Assembly (NCBI GenBank): GCA_023432655.1
Contig: JAEYUK010000044.1
Location: 1 to 21,280, forward strand
From: Pseudomonadota bacterium
GTDB taxonomy: Bacteria; Bdellovibrionota; Bacteriovoracia; Bacteriovoracales; Bacteriovoracaceae
DNA length: 21,280 bases
Reading direction: 5' to 3'
Each line of letters starts with the position of its first letter. Positions within the stretch are counted from its first letter, which is position 1. This document shows positions 1-8,148 of the stretch, piece after piece. The position numbers were made by a program, and so were the translations under genes. The notes beneath the pieces were generated by a model, which made no database searches, was not told the origin of the DNA, and saw only the letters and a program-made list of their open reading frames with translations.

Positions 1-1
1 C

Positions 2-103
2 GTTGATGCCGGAATTCATGGCATAGTTGTCAGAAATTCAAACCCGGGAAGTTTTCCCCACTTTAAAACCCTTATGGATTTTGCCCAATCACTTAAAAAG
101 TAA
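2..103 (+). CDS. 3' end of an unidentified protein (partial)
   Basis: Frame 2 is open from the left edge to a TAA at 101-103 and encodes the last 33 residues of a protein that begins outside the window. The tail reads through a G-I-H-G-I-V-V stretch and ends in F-A-Q-S-L-K-K. I do not recognise the family. It could be the end of an alpha/beta enzyme, with a short hydrophobic strand followed by a helix, but this is only an impression. Its last 15 bases overlap the end of the convergent recO gene, an arrangement repeated elsewhere in this window, which supports a real gene end. Confidence 0.55.
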   Translation, partial: VDAGIHGIVVRNSNPGSFPHFKTLMDFAQSLKK

Positions 104-868
104 CGAATAACTTTTAAGCTCTACCGGACGAAGATGAAACTGGTGACAAAAGTAATGAATGAGCTTATCGCATTCTGAAAAATTTGTACCTAGGAATGAA
201 AGATATTCCTGATAACGGGTTTGGTACCCCTTCTTAATTCTCAAAAGGAATCCTTTCTCATTCTCCCCTCCAGTACATTGGAAGCAGGAGAACTGTCCCA
301 GGTCTGGGATGAAAACGACAGCCTGACTTTCCAGAAGCTCTGTCTGGCAATAAGAGCAATTATCAGTGTCTGGCATAATCCCCAGATGAAATAAAAGCTT
401 AACCATAAAGAGAGTCAGATGCTGAGAAGCTTCGAATTGTTTTTTCACCAGTGAATCTTCAATGTAAAAAAGGGCGTTACTCACAACCGAAAAAATACCT
501 TCGTGATCCCGGTTCTCGTATTCGCTGGTTCCCTGTTGAAAAGGAATTCCGAATTTTTGAATTAATTCAAAATATAAGCAGATCAGATAAAAGGCTTTGA
601 TGTCATGACGAATAGAAGTTGGCTCCCAGATTCTTTGATATTCGGCTGCAATCATGAGGTCTGAAATATCCATCTTAAGCCGCTGGTCTTTGATCATGAT
701 TTTCATCATGTGACCAAGTTCGAATGAATTTGGTTTATGTTTTTTTCCACCACCCTGGCCGCCATAAACATAGAAACTTCCAATCAGACCATTCCGAAGC
801 AAAAGCTTCACGATCAGATCGCGCTCCTTATAGGGTAAACGATGGATAACTAAACCTTCAAAAACCAT
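89..868 (-). CDS. recO: DNA repair protein RecO
   Basis: RecO helps load RecA onto SSB-coated single-stranded DNA with RecR (and RecF) during gap repair, and anneals complementary strands. The 259-residue product has the family's usual length. The N-terminal OB-fold region (about 1-80) shows the typical opening in which a short hydrophobic strand is followed by Y-K-E-R-D and a Leu/Ile-rich helix, then a Gly-rich turn and basic segment (36-45). The middle is helical. A four-cysteine zinc site is visible: C171-x2-C174 and C195-x2-C198. The ATG at 868 lies 13 bp after the stop of the upstream helicase gene, so the two are probably one transcript. There is only a weak GAGG immediately before the ATG. 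The 3' end overlaps the convergent partial gene by 15 bp. Confidence 0.85.
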   Translation of the reverse strand: MVFEGLVIHRLPYKERDLIVKLLLRNGLIGSFYVYGGQGGGKKHKPNSFELGHMMKIMIKDQRLKMDISDLMIAAEYQRIWEPTSIRHDIKAFYLICLYFELIQKFGIPFQQGTSEYENRDHEGIFSVVSNALFYIEDSLVKKQFEASQHLTLFMVKLLFHLGIMPDTDNCSYCQTELLESQAVVFIPDLGQFSCFQCTGGENEKGFLLRIKKGYQTRYQEYLSFLGTNFSECDKLIHYFCHQFHLRPVELKSYSLLFK

Positions 869-881
869 GCCTCATTCTAAC

Positions 882-1835
882 TTAACCAAAGTCAAATTTC
901 CCTGGAAAAAGAGAACGCTCCGAAAGTTTTTGTCTAAGAGTGAGGAGAAACAGAATAAAGATATTTTTTATTCTCGAGTATTTAAGATTATAGGGCCTTT
1001 CCAGGGCGTAAACCTCATATTTTTCACCTCTTCGCCCACCTCGGGCAACCATCTGAATCCAAAAATCCATATTCTTAAGTGGGTATGTGAAGAATATTTT
1101 TTGAATGCTTGGAAGGTTGACTCCATGACTTAAAACAGTCGTGCTGATAATAAAATCAGGAGAAGGATTATCTTTTAGCTTTTTCGCCATTTCACTGGCT
1201 TCACCTCCAACACAAGAAATGCATTGATAGCCTAAACTACTTAGTTCTTTTTCCAGTTGAAAAACTTCGTTGCGGTATTCACAAAAAATAAGTTTTACCG
1301 ATTCTTTCTTTTTTGAGCATCTGATTTCTTGCAAGATCCATTCTCTACTAAAAGCTTTAACATATCTTGAAGGCAAAAATTTTAAGCTTTGATTTCCTCG
1401 ATCCAGCCAAATCACTTCGTCAAAATGAAGAGAAAAATTTTTCATTTCATCACGCATGTCCGGTGAAAGTGTCGCTGTTAAAAGGATAACTAAATCTGCA
1501 TGAAGAGAGATCTCAAAGAAAGCTTCCCACATCACTGGTCTAAAAGTATCTCCCCAATAGAAAAACAAATGAAATTCATCAATGATCACCACTTCCCTTC
1601 TGGTCTTTTTTACCATCCATTCTTCAGGTGTCATGAAATCAGTTGAACTGCCATTTTTTTCTATACATTCATTGGCCAGCGCTCTTAAAGGTGAAATGAC
1701 AAGCAACCGTTCGGCCCATAGTTCTTGAAAGGTCTGGATCCAATAAGTTTTTCCCGAAGCAGGAGGAGATGTAAGAATCAGTAACTTTTTACGGTCCATC
1801 GAAACTACATATTTTAATTGATTTAACTTATTCAA
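882..1835 (-). CDS. Compact DExH-type superfamily 2 helicase
   Basis: The 317-residue product carries a nearly bare set of SF2 helicase motifs: motif I S-P-P-A-S-G-K-T (23-30), Ia S-P-L-R-A-L-A-N-E (48-56), II D-E-F-H (86-89), III T-A-T (120-122), IV around K-L-I-F-C-E-Y (181-187), V S-T-T-V-L-S-H-G-V-N-L-P (231-242) and VI Q-M-V-A-R-G-G-R-R-G (261-270). So both RecA-like lobes are present with essentially no accessory domains; most SF2 helicases are much longer. ATP-dependent translocation on nucleic acid is inferred from the motifs; the substrate is unknown. It lies 13 bp upstream of recO, which suggests a repair role. The start is uncertain: TTG at 1835 has no good ribosome-binding site, the first ATG is residue 13 (1799), and the frame stays open upstream to 1874. 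Confidence 0.8.
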   Translation of the reverse strand: MNKLNQLKYVVSMDRKKLLILTSPPASGKTYWIQTFQELWAERLLVISPLRALANECIEKNGSSTDFMTPEEWMVKKTRREVVIIDEFHLFFYWGDTFRPVMWEAFFEISLHADLVILLTATLSPDMRDEMKNFSLHFDEVIWLDRGNQSLKFLPSRYVKAFSREWILQEIRCSKKKESVKLIFCEYRNEVFQLEKELSSLGYQCISCVGGEASEMAKKLKDNPSPDFIISTTVLSHGVNLPSIQKIFFTYPLKNMDFWIQMVARGGRRGEKYEVYALERPYNLKYSRIKNIFILFLLTLRQKLSERSLFPGKFDFG

Positions 1836-1879
1836 TTCATCTGGCCAAAAAGTTACGAAAAAGTTTAAATCTTTCTAAT

Positions 1880-2389
1880 ATGAGATTTGGATTATATTTC
1901 TTATTCAGCATCGGCTTGATTGTTGCGGCATACCACGCAGCACAAAACAGCATGCAGAGACCTCTTAACCTAAGCGCTATTCGTTTAGGCATGAATATGG
2001 AAGAAATCAAAGATGCTTTCGGGAATCCCTCGGCCCGTATGCGGAATCAATACACCTATATCTTAGAAGACGGTTCAGAACTCACTTTCACTTTACGTGA
2101 CAAGAAGTTATCAAGTGCCACCGTAAAATTTCACCGTTCCATTGCTATTGCAGACCCGGAAATGCGTAAGCTTTCTCTTGTTCAAATGGATGACCGAAAG
2201 ACAGAAGACAATCGACATAGTTGGTTTTTTGCTGGCAATCCGGAAGAAGGACTTATCTACAAAATTACCTCCGAAGGAAAAATTGAATCTCTTACCTGGG
2301 TCCCGCCTTTCACTTACGGCGGCAACCGACCTAAACACTTACAGGCCCTCTTTAGGGATTTTCACAGTCAACAACTCACAAATTTGTGA
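1880..2389 (+). CDS. Small exported protein with BamE/SmpA-like fold (hypothetical)
   Basis: A 169-residue protein with a hydrophobic N-terminus (about residues 4-18) that reads as a signal peptide or membrane anchor. No lipobox cysteine is present. Residues about 32-85 follow the BamE/SmpA/OmlA pattern: an I-R-L-G-M segment, a helix M-E-E-I-K-D-A-F, G-N-P, then an aromatic strand, E-D-G-S-E-L, and R-D-K-K-L-S-S. Domains of this type bind other envelope proteins. The C-terminal half resembles nothing I know. The gene is divergent from the helicase (44 bp gap) and ends 12 bp before the nfu-like gene, so those two may be co-transcribed. A specific role in the BAM complex cannot be claimed because the lipid anchor is absent. 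The fold assignment is inference from the motif pattern. Confidence 0.6.
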   Translation: MRFGLYFLFSIGLIVAAYHAAQNSMQRPLNLSAIRLGMNMEEIKDAFGNPSARMRNQYTYILEDGSELTFTLRDKKLSSATVKFHRSIAIADPEMRKLSLVQMDDRKTEDNRHSWFFAGNPEEGLIYKITSEGKIESLTWVPPFTYGGNRPKHLQALFRDFHSQQLTNL

Positions 2390-2401
2390 TAGAATGGCTG
2401 C

Positions 2402-2656
2402 ATGATCACACAAATTGAAAAACTATTCGATAAACAGATTCGACCGGCCCTTGCTCAACATGGCGGGAACGTAGAAGTCGTTGACGTGGATAACAATATC
2501 TTATTCGTAAAATTCTTTGGTGGATGCCAGGGCTGTTCTAGTTCCAAGGCCACCCTAAAAGGTGGAATTGAGCAGTTAATAAAACAGAAATTTCCTGAAA
2601 TCACTGAAGTGGTAGATGTTACGGACCATCAAAGCGGGACAAATCCTTACATGTAG
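2402..2656 (+). CDS. NifU C-terminal-domain (Nfu-type) Fe-S scaffold protein
   Basis: The 84-residue product is a stand-alone Nfu domain, which binds and delivers a [4Fe-4S] cluster to target apoproteins in the cytoplasm. The signature is clear: an N-terminal helix, I-R-P-A-L-A-Q-H-G-G-N-V-E-V-V-D-V, then G-G-C-Q-G-C-S-S-S with the cluster cysteines at 41 and 44, and a helix followed by a P-E-I-T-E-V-V-D-V strand. It lacks the A-type N-terminal domain of NfuA and the IscU-like domain of full NifU. It starts at an ATG 12 bp after the stop of the preceding gene and is probably co-transcribed with it. It converges on the nitrilase-family gene with a 20-bp gap. Confidence 0.88.
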   Translation: MITQIEKLFDKQIRPALAQHGGNVEVVDVDNNILFVKFFGGCQGCSSSKATLKGGIEQLIKQKFPEITEVVDVTDHQSGTNPYM

Positions 2657-2666
2657 GCCGTCCCGC
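2634..2666 (+). terminator. Possible weak hairpin at the nfu/nitrilase convergent junction
   Basis: A perfect 7-bp GC-rich inverted repeat, GCGGGAC (2634-2640) and GTCCCGC (2660-2666), brackets the end of the nfu-like gene with a 19-nt loop that contains the stop codon. There is no T-run after either arm, so it is not a classical Rho-independent terminator. It could protect 3' ends or be chance. Confidence 0.25.
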
Positions 2667-2676
2667 CTCGGTATTC

Positions 2677-3477
2677 TTACTCTTTCGGATTTCTAATAAC
2701 ATTTAGACGAGCACGCACACTTTCCAATTTCTCTAAATCCAGCTCGCCGTAAATAATTTTTTCTCCCTCACCTGCATCAGCAATGACCTCTCCCCATGGA
2801 TCAACAATAAGGGAGTGACCAAAAGTACTCAGTTTATCATTATGCTGACCCCACTGGGCCGAAGCAATAACATAGCACTGATTCTCAATCGCTCGGGCAC
2901 GCACCAAAGTATGCCAGTGGGCCTTACCGGTTGGAACTGTGAAAGCTGAAGAAATCGAAAGGACATTCGCTCCCTGAAAAGAATAACTTCTAAAAAGTTC
3001 AGGAAAACGAAGATCAAAACAAATCGAAAGACCAATATTAAAGCCCTCAAGTGACAACATCTTAGGAGTATTTCCGGATGTATAAACCCTAGACTCATCC
3101 ACCACTGTGTTACTTGGATGTTTAGAAAGGTCTACTCGAAATAAATTTATTTTATCGTAGGTAGCAAGCTCAGTTCCATCTGGAGCAAAATTATAAGAGC
3201 GGTTAACCACTTTTCCCTGATGCAAAGTTGCAGCTGAGCCACCTAGAATATAAAGTCCGGAATTCACCGCCAGGTTTCTGATGGCCTGATAGTGTTCATT
3301 ATGACCATCCACTAAATAGGGAGTCGGTTTTGTACCATCTGACATGGAATAGAAAACTTCCGGCAAAAATACTGCCTTAACGTCTTTAGCCTTGGCCTCA
3401 TTCAGAAACTTTGTGATAGTAGAAAGATTCTGGGCAGGATCCAGCACGCTTTGAAGTTGAACAACTGCTATCTTCAT
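2677..3477 (-). CDS. Carbon-nitrogen hydrolase (nitrilase superfamily, Nit1-like amidase)
   Basis: The 266-residue product is a complete single-domain nitrilase-superfamily amidohydrolase. The catalytic Glu-Lys-Cys triad is visible: E40 in F-L-P-E-V-F, K109 in Y-D-K-I-N-L-F and C153 in S-I-C-F-D-L-R-F-P-E-L. The Y-D-K-I-x-L-F and C-F-D-L-R-F-P-E-L forms match the Nit1/YafV-like branches, which hydrolyse deaminated glutathione or omega-amides in metabolite repair. The exact substrate cannot be read from the sequence. The start is firm: GGAGGG lies just before the ATG at 3477. The gene is divergent from the flippase-like gene (56 bp between start codons) and probably has its own promoter there. 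Confidence 0.85.
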   Translation of the reverse strand: MKIAVVQLQSVLDPAQNLSTITKFLNEAKAKDVKAVFLPEVFYSMSDGTKPTPYLVDGHNEHYQAIRNLAVNSGLYILGGSAATLHQGKVVNRSYNFAPDGTELATYDKINLFRVDLSKHPSNTVVDESRVYTSGNTPKMLSLEGFNIGLSICFDLRFPELFRSYSFQGANVLSISSAFTVPTGKAHWHTLVRARAIENQCYVIASAQWGQHNDKLSTFGHSLIVDPWGEVIADAGEGEKIIYGELDLEKLESVRARLNVIRNPKE

Positions 3478-3533
3478 GGGCCCTCCAATTATGAATTTAC
3501 CTATTCAATGACCAGTTATAGGATCAATAGACC

Positions 3534-4493
3534 ATGCTGAAAACCTTTTTCATAAATACACTGAAAATCCTGATTGCAGGTTCTTTGATTTACTGGCTAG
3601 TTTCTTCCGGTAAATTGAATTTTAATCTTTTACAAGGCTTAAAAGACCATCCAGGGGCCGTGGTTTTGGCGATCGTCCTCAGTATATTGAACTTTGTTCT
3701 CATTTCTTTCCGCTGGGAAAGTATCCTGCGGGTGCGTAGCCAGATAAAACTTCCCATCGCGGGTCTCCTTAAAATTACCTGGATTGGCCAGTTTTTCAGT
3801 TCAGTGCTTCCGGGCAGTGTAAGTGGCGACCTGGTAAAAATTCTGTACGTTCAGAAGTTTGATTCCAACTTTTCCAAAAAATTTATTTTCGCTTCTATCT
3901 TGATTGATCGGGTGATGGGACTAGCTGGACTCATCCTACTGGTAGGCCTTAGCTCCCTCCTCTTTGGGAAACAGATTCTTGAGAATGCTCCGGCCATGAA
4001 GCCTCTCTTAAGTATGAACTACCTGCTGGTGTTTCTCATCATCTCGTCGTTTTCTTTATTCTTCTTCTGCCACCACTGGATAAGACATGCACTCAAACTT
4101 ATGGGGAATCGAATTCTTCCTCAAATCTTTGAGAAGATCATTGGTCTTTGGGATGATCTGGTTTTAATCAAATCGAAAATGCTTAAGGCCATTCTCCTCT
4201 CGATTATCGTTCAGTTTATCGGGGTGTTGATTTTCTGGTCGCTAATTGGGCCATTTGTCGCAGGGAAAATGGACTTCGTGCAAGCTTTGGCCTTCATTCC
4301 TTTGGGTTTAATGACATTGGCACTACCTGTGGCCCCATCTGGATTAGGAGTGGGACACGCTATCTTTCAAAAGCTTTTTGAGTTTTCCGGAATTGATGAT
4401 GGAGCGTCTCTGTTTAATCTCTATTTTGTCGTTACCCTGGCAGTAAACGTACTAGGATTTATTCCTTACCTTCTGACGAAAGCTAAAAAATAA
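3534..4493 (+). CDS. Flippase-like integral membrane protein (LPG synthase TM domain family)
   Basis: A 319-residue polytopic membrane protein with about eight hydrophobic segments (roughly 8-25, 41-60, 80-95, 116-146, 162-180, 216-240, 248-270 and 293-315). It fits the family of the transmembrane part of lysyl-phosphatidylglycerol synthase. Characteristic loops are F-F-S-S-V-L-P-G-S-V-S-G-D-L-V-K (88-102) and A-L-P-V-A-P-S-G-L-G-V-G-H-A (263-276). Stand-alone members are often near lipid or polysaccharide genes and are proposed to move lipid-linked molecules across the inner membrane; the substrate here is unknown. An AGGA lies nine bases before the ATG. The last 11 bp overlap the convergent hypothetical gene. 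Confidence 0.78.
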   Translation: MLKTFFINTLKILIAGSLIYWLVSSGKLNFNLLQGLKDHPGAVVLAIVLSILNFVLISFRWESILRVRSQIKLPIAGLLKITWIGQFFSSVLPGSVSGDLVKILYVQKFDSNFSKKFIFASILIDRVMGLAGLILLVGLSSLLFGKQILENAPAMKPLLSMNYLLVFLIISSFSLFFFCHHWIRHALKLMGNRILPQIFEKIIGLWDDLVLIKSKMLKAILLSIIVQFIGVLIFWSLIGPFVAGKMDFVQALAFIPLGLMTLALPVAPSGLGVGHAIFQKLFEFSGIDDGASLFNLYFVVTLAVNVLGFIPYLLTKAKK

Positions 4494-5103
4494 AAATCTT
4501 GCTCGGATCAATGTGTGAGTAATGAGTAGATTTAGTCTTGAGAGTTTCAAGCTGTAAGAGGAAGTTTAGCTCAGCTTCAAAATTGTTAAGTTTACGGACT
4601 TTTTTCGAATGCTTTTTCAGGATCGGTTTTACTGCCTGGGGAAGAGTGCAAATTCCGCGTAAGAGATAATTTTCACCTTTATACTTAATAACTCTGCCGG
4701 TAAAAACGTCACCTTCAACGAGACTAATGACCGGATGATCTTTTTTCAAAATGATCTTCTCATCATGAAGAATATCTTTAAGCAGAAACTGTTTTCTGAA
4801 AGTTGATTTAGAAAATTCAAACAGCGAATGATTTACATTTAAAAGGGCCTGGGAAAGTTCCGGTTCTACTTCATTATTACGAATGTGATCCTCAATAACT
4901 TTTGATCCATCCTTCTGACGATGTTGGAAAATATACCAATCGTTAAAAGAGTTCATACGAGATTCAAAATCTTCTTTATCCTCATCTAATTTTCCAGTAA
5001 GCGAAAAATAAATATCTTTCGCCTCTTTCAAATCTGAAAAATGATTCCCTTGACTATAAAGGGTTAAAACCTTGTCTAAATATTCATGAACAACTTCGAG
5101 CAT
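4483..5103 (-). CDS. Conserved-looking hypothetical protein, downstream of lepA
   Basis: A 206-residue soluble protein that I cannot name. It is mostly helical at the N-terminus and has an N-S-F-N-D-W-Y-I-F-Q segment (51-60) followed by a helix-rich middle. A beta-rich part (about 124-160) contains V-E-G-D-V-F-T-G-R-V and G-E-N-Y-L-L-R-G. The order of a F-x-x-W-x-x-F segment and a later V-x-G-x-V-F-x-G-R strand recalls bacterial proteins that often carry SEC-C zinc motifs, but no such Cys cluster is present, so this is only a hint. It starts 10 bp after the lepA stop and is probably co-transcribed. There is no Shine-Dalgarno sequence; the ATG is preceded instead by ACCTCCT, so translation may depend on coupling to lepA. 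The 3' end overlaps the flippase-like gene by 11 bp. Confidence 0.7.
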   Translation of the reverse strand: MLEVVHEYLDKVLTLYSQGNHFSDLKEAKDIYFSLTGKLDEDKEDFESRMNSFNDWYIFQHRQKDGSKVIEDHIRNNEVEPELSQALLNVNHSLFEFSKSTFRKQFLLKDILHDEKIILKKDHPVISLVEGDVFTGRVIKYKGENYLLRGICTLPQAVKPILKKHSKKVRKLNNFEAELNFLLQLETLKTKSTHYSHIDPSKIFIF

Positions 5104-5113
5104 AGGAGGTATT

Positions 5114-6916
5114 CTACTCTTCTGTCTTTAACACTGCCAAGAAGGCTTCTTGAGGAATTTCGACATTCCCGACCATTTTCATACGCTTTTTACCCTCTTT
5201 CTGCTTCTCAAGAAGTTTACGCTTACGAGAAACGTCACCACCGTAACACTTGGCCAAAACGTTTTTCCGTAGGGCCTTGACCGTTTCACGAGCAACAACT
5301 TTTGAACCAATGGCCGCCTGAATTGCTATATCAAACTGCTGGCGGTCAATCACTTTAAGCAGTCGATGGGTCAGGTCCTTGCCTTTTTGATGGGCGGTAC
5401 TTCGGTGAGTAATAACCGAGAGAGCATCAACTTTATCACCATTTAAAAGAACATCGAGCTTCACCATGTCTGATTCCATGTATTCATTAAGCTCATAGTC
5501 CATAGAGGCATAGCCTTTGGAAAGTGATTTTAACTGGTCATAGAAATCAAACATCATTTCCGAAAGCGGAAGGATATAGATAAGTTGTACGCGGTCTTCC
5601 GTGATGTAATTTATCGCTTGTTGCTGGCCACGGCGTTCTTCACATAGCTTAATAATTCTTCCTACATACTCATTGGGAAGGTGAATAGAAAGCTTAACTG
5701 TAGGCTCAAGAATAGTTTCAATCATTCCAGGATCTGGAAGCTTGGCCGGGTTATCGACAATAACTTTATTTCCTGCATTAGTGATCACTTCATAGCTACA
5801 AGAAGGAGCTGTTGAAATAAGGGCCAGTTTAAATTCGCGTTCTAGTCGGGTCTGAATAATATCCATATGCAATAGACCCAGGAATCCACAGCGGAAACCA
5901 AAACCTAACGCCTGAGAAACTTCCGGCTCGTAAGTAAAGGAAGAGTCGTTTAGAGCTAACTTTTCTAAGGCCTCTTTTAAAACTTCATATTCTTCAGAAT
6001 CTACAGGAAAGATCCCGCAGAAAACCATCGGCTTAATTTCTTTGTAACCGGCCAGAGTCGGGGGTTGATCTTTCTTATCTGTGTGAACAATTGTATACCC
6101 GACTTTGACATCCCGGACGGTTTTGATACCACAGATAATCATCCCTACTTCACCGGCCGCAAGCTCAGGAACTTCCTGGTAGAACGGTTTATGAACGGCG
6201 AGTTTAATAACTTCATAGTCCATTCCTGAAAACTTGAAATGGATTTTATCTTTTACTTTGAGAGTCCCTTCCATGATACGGGCAAGAACAACCACTCCTC
6301 TATAAGGATCGAACCATGAATCAAAAATAAGGGCCTGAAGTAAATGAGAGGCATCCCCCTTCGGAGGTGGGATTTTTTTGACGATCTCTTCAAGCAACAG
6401 GTCTACACCCAGTCCGGATTTTCCTGAAACATAGGGAGCTTCTGAAGCGTCAAGTCCGATCACATCCTCAATTTCTTTTTTCACACGATCAGGATCGGCA
6501 TGAGGAAGATCGATCTTATTAAGTACGGGAACAATCTCAAGATTATTCTCCAGTGCCATATAAACGTTCGCAAGAGTTTGAGCTTCAATGCCCTGGGAGG
6601 CGTCCACAATTAGAAGAGCACCTTCACAAGAAGCTAAAGAACGAGAAACTTCGTAGGTGAAATCCACGTGTCCCGGAGTATCGATCAAATTGAAATAATA
6701 AGTTTTACCATCCTGAGCCTTGTAGGTAAGACGAACGGTCTGGGCCTTAATAGTAATACCACGCTCTTTTTCCAGGTCCATATTATCGAGCAGGCGATCA
6801 GTTTTTTCACGATCGGTGACGGCTTTACACATCTCAATAATCCGATCGGCAAGCGTAGACTTCCCGTGATCGATGTGAGCAATGATAGAAAAATTGCGGA
6901 TGAGACTTGTATCCAT
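5114..6916 (-). CDS. lepA: Elongation factor 4 (LepA), ribosome-associated GTPase
   Basis: LepA/EF4 is an EF-G-like GTPase that acts on ribosomes during initiation or stalled elongation. From the ATG at 6916 the product has 600 residues, the normal family length. GTPase motifs are intact: A-H-I-D-H-G-K-S-T (13-21), E-R-G-I-T-I (51-56), D-T-P-G-H (79-83) and N-K-I-D (133-136). EF-G-like domains II, III and V follow, then the LepA-specific basic C-terminal domain with [16 protein letters not shown]. The frame extends to a TTG at 6976, but that would overlap the preceding gene and add residues unlike LepA, so the ATG is preferred. A 10-bp-stem hairpin sits five bases upstream of the ATG. A signal-peptidase gene, often next to lepA elsewhere, is not present here. 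Confidence 0.97.
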   Translation of the reverse strand: MDTSLIRNFSIIAHIDHGKSTLADRIIEMCKAVTDREKTDRLLDNMDLEKERGITIKAQTVRLTYKAQDGKTYYFNLIDTPGHVDFTYEVSRSLASCEGALLIVDASQGIEAQTLANVYMALENNLEIVPVLNKIDLPHADPDRVKKEIEDVIGLDASEAPYVSGKSGLGVDLLLEEIVKKIPPPKGDASHLLQALIFDSWFDPYRGVVVLARIMEGTLKVKDKIHFKFSGMDYEVIKLAVHKPFYQEVPELAAGEVGMIICGIKTVRDVKVGYTIVHTDKKDQPPTLAGYKEIKPMVFCGIFPVDSEEYEVLKEALEKLALNDSSFTYEPEVSQALGFGFRCGFLGLLHMDIIQTRLEREFKLALISTAPSCSYEVITNAGNKVIVDNPAKLPDPGMIETILEPTVKLSIHLPNEYVGRIIKLCEERRGQQQAINYITEDRVQLIYILPLSEMMFDFYDQLKSLSKGYASMDYELNEYMESDMVKLDVLLNGDKVDALSVITHRSTAHQKGKDLTHRLLKVIDRQQFDIAIQAAIGSKVVARETVKALRKNVLAKCYGGDVSRKRKLLEKQKEGKKRMKMVGNVEIPQEAFLAVLKTEE

Positions 6917-6921
6917 AGCAG

Positions 6922-6952
6922 TGCTTGACCCTTTTCTGTGAGGGGTCAAGCA
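6922..6952 (-). promoter_or_regulatory. Hairpin in the lepA leader
   Basis: A perfect 10-bp inverted repeat, read on the minus strand as TGCTTGACCC, an 11-nt loop, then GGGTCAAGCA. It ends five bases before the lepA ATG and begins 16 bases after the stop of the HAMP-PAS gene. The only SD-like bases (AAAAGGG) are the end of the loop and the start of the second arm, so folding would hide them. No T-run follows, so it does not look like a terminator. A DNA operator is also possible. Confidence 0.55.
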
Positions 6953-6968
6953 TACACTATTTGGAAAA

Positions 6969-8138
6969 CTAAACAAAGACCTCTTTAGAGATAATCATCA
7001 TGTAGTAATCCAGGTTGGATTCTTTGGCCCGGATGGGAAACACGTTGGCATAGCCCTGATAGGCTTCCTCGGTGTCCTCGAAAATGTACTCACCTGTGAC
7101 CGGATCAATGATCTTTTTCCGTTTAGGTATTGTAATTTCAGCATTTTCAATCTTAGAGCGGCGCTTTATCGCCAGTTCAAATGTCTCAACAATCGAGTCC
7201 GGCATCAGGGTGTCGGTAATGTTTTTGTTAAGGACATCCTCGCTTTGCATCTCCAGGGTCCCATACATGGTATTATTCATGTAAATGAGTTCACCTTTGG
7301 CGTTGGCTATCATGATGTTTTTCTTAACCATATTTGCCAGGGTATCAAACTTACGGTGTTCTACAGAGATACGGTCGGTTCTTAATTGTTCAAACTTTTT
7401 CATGCTGACAATCATTTTGTTCAGCTCACGGGCGAGCTCTCCTATCTCATCATCCTGATCGTAATAGATAGAAACATCAAAATTCACATCCTGAAGCTCC
7501 CGAACGGCATCCATAATCTTTTTAAAAGGCATGGCTATTTTTCCCGGAACCACCAGTGATAATAAAATGGTACCCAGGAAAGTGATAATTAAAGTTATCA
7601 GCATATTACGGCGGGTTTCACCAATAATTGACTTAACCTGCTTATCTCTTTGTTCATTTTGAAAATACTGAATGTCTTGAAACTCAGAAAAGGCTTCCAG
7701 GATTTTATCAGTAAGCTCATTAATAGTTGATAGACCTTCTCCATCCCGATAAAAAAGGGAGGATTTACCAACGATAGTTTTCAGAGAATCAACATACCCC
7801 TGCATTTTAGAGATAATCTTTTTCGCCTCGACTTCAGTATAGAAACTATCCAGGCGTTGAAGCTGGGACTGAAAACCTTCGCAAAGATTCTCCAGGCGCT
7901 TCAGGTCTTCCCCGGTCGGTTTACTGGTTAAAATCTTCTTCTGCATTTTAATGATTGATACGGCCGAAATTCTCACTTCATCCGTTAGAAGCGAAATTTT
8001 ATTCGAACTTACAGTGATGGAAGAAATTTGAGTGTTCAGTGAATCCAGAAAGAAAAACACTGTAAATCCCATAACCAATACGACGACGTTGGCGATGATG
8101 AAACTGGCGGTAACTCGTCTTTTTAAGGAAAGCTGCAT
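6969..8138 (-). CDS. Membrane sensor with periplasmic helical bundle, HAMP and PAS domains, no output domain
   Basis: The 389-residue product has TM1 (about 11-30) and a periplasmic all-helical segment (31-178) like a chemoreceptor four-helix-bundle sensor. TM2 (179-198), a HAMP domain (about 199-252, with [10 protein letters not shown] and [12 protein letters not shown]) and one PAS domain (about 265-385) follow. It stops there: no histidine kinase, methyl-accepting, GGDEF or HTH part is present, so it must signal by contact or is a regulatory subunit. The ATG at 8138 has a good GGAG five bases upstream, and the gene starts 10 bp after ktrA, so it is probably in the ktrBA operon. Sensing of ionic strength, turgor or K+ to tune KtrAB is my inference. 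I see no in-frame continuation past the TAG. Confidence 0.85.
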   Translation of the reverse strand: MQLSLKRRVTASFIIANVVVLVMGFTVFFFLDSLNTQISSITVSSNKISLLTDEVRISAVSIIKMQKKILTSKPTGEDLKRLENLCEGFQSQLQRLDSFYTEVEAKKIISKMQGYVDSLKTIVGKSSLFYRDGEGLSTINELTDKILEAFSEFQDIQYFQNEQRDKQVKSIIGETRRNMLITLIITFLGTILLSLVVPGKIAMPFKKIMDAVRELQDVNFDVSIYYDQDDEIGELARELNKMIVSMKKFEQLRTDRISVEHRKFDTLANMVKKNIMIANAKGELIYMNNTMYGTLEMQSEDVLNKNITDTLMPDSIVETFELAIKRRSKIENAEITIPKRKKIIDPVTGEYIFEDTEEAYQGYANVFPIRAKESNLDYYMMIISKEVFV

Positions 8139-8148
8139 ATCTACTCCG

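Noticed and set aside
867..1133. An 88-codon plus-strand frame opposite the 3' end of the helicase gene
   Set aside because: It lies wholly inside the helicase motif V-VI region on the other strand and has no recognisable domain or start signal.
5104..5110. AGGAGGT on the plus strand as a ribosome-binding site for a plus-strand gene
   Set aside because: The frames downstream on the plus strand are antisense to lepA and show no protein-like features, so the match is incidental.
6917..6976. LepA starting at the TTG at 6976, adding 20 residues
   Set aside because: LepA proteins begin just before the I-R-N-F-S-I-I-A-H segment; the extension overlaps the preceding stop, uses TTG and would translate through the hairpin.
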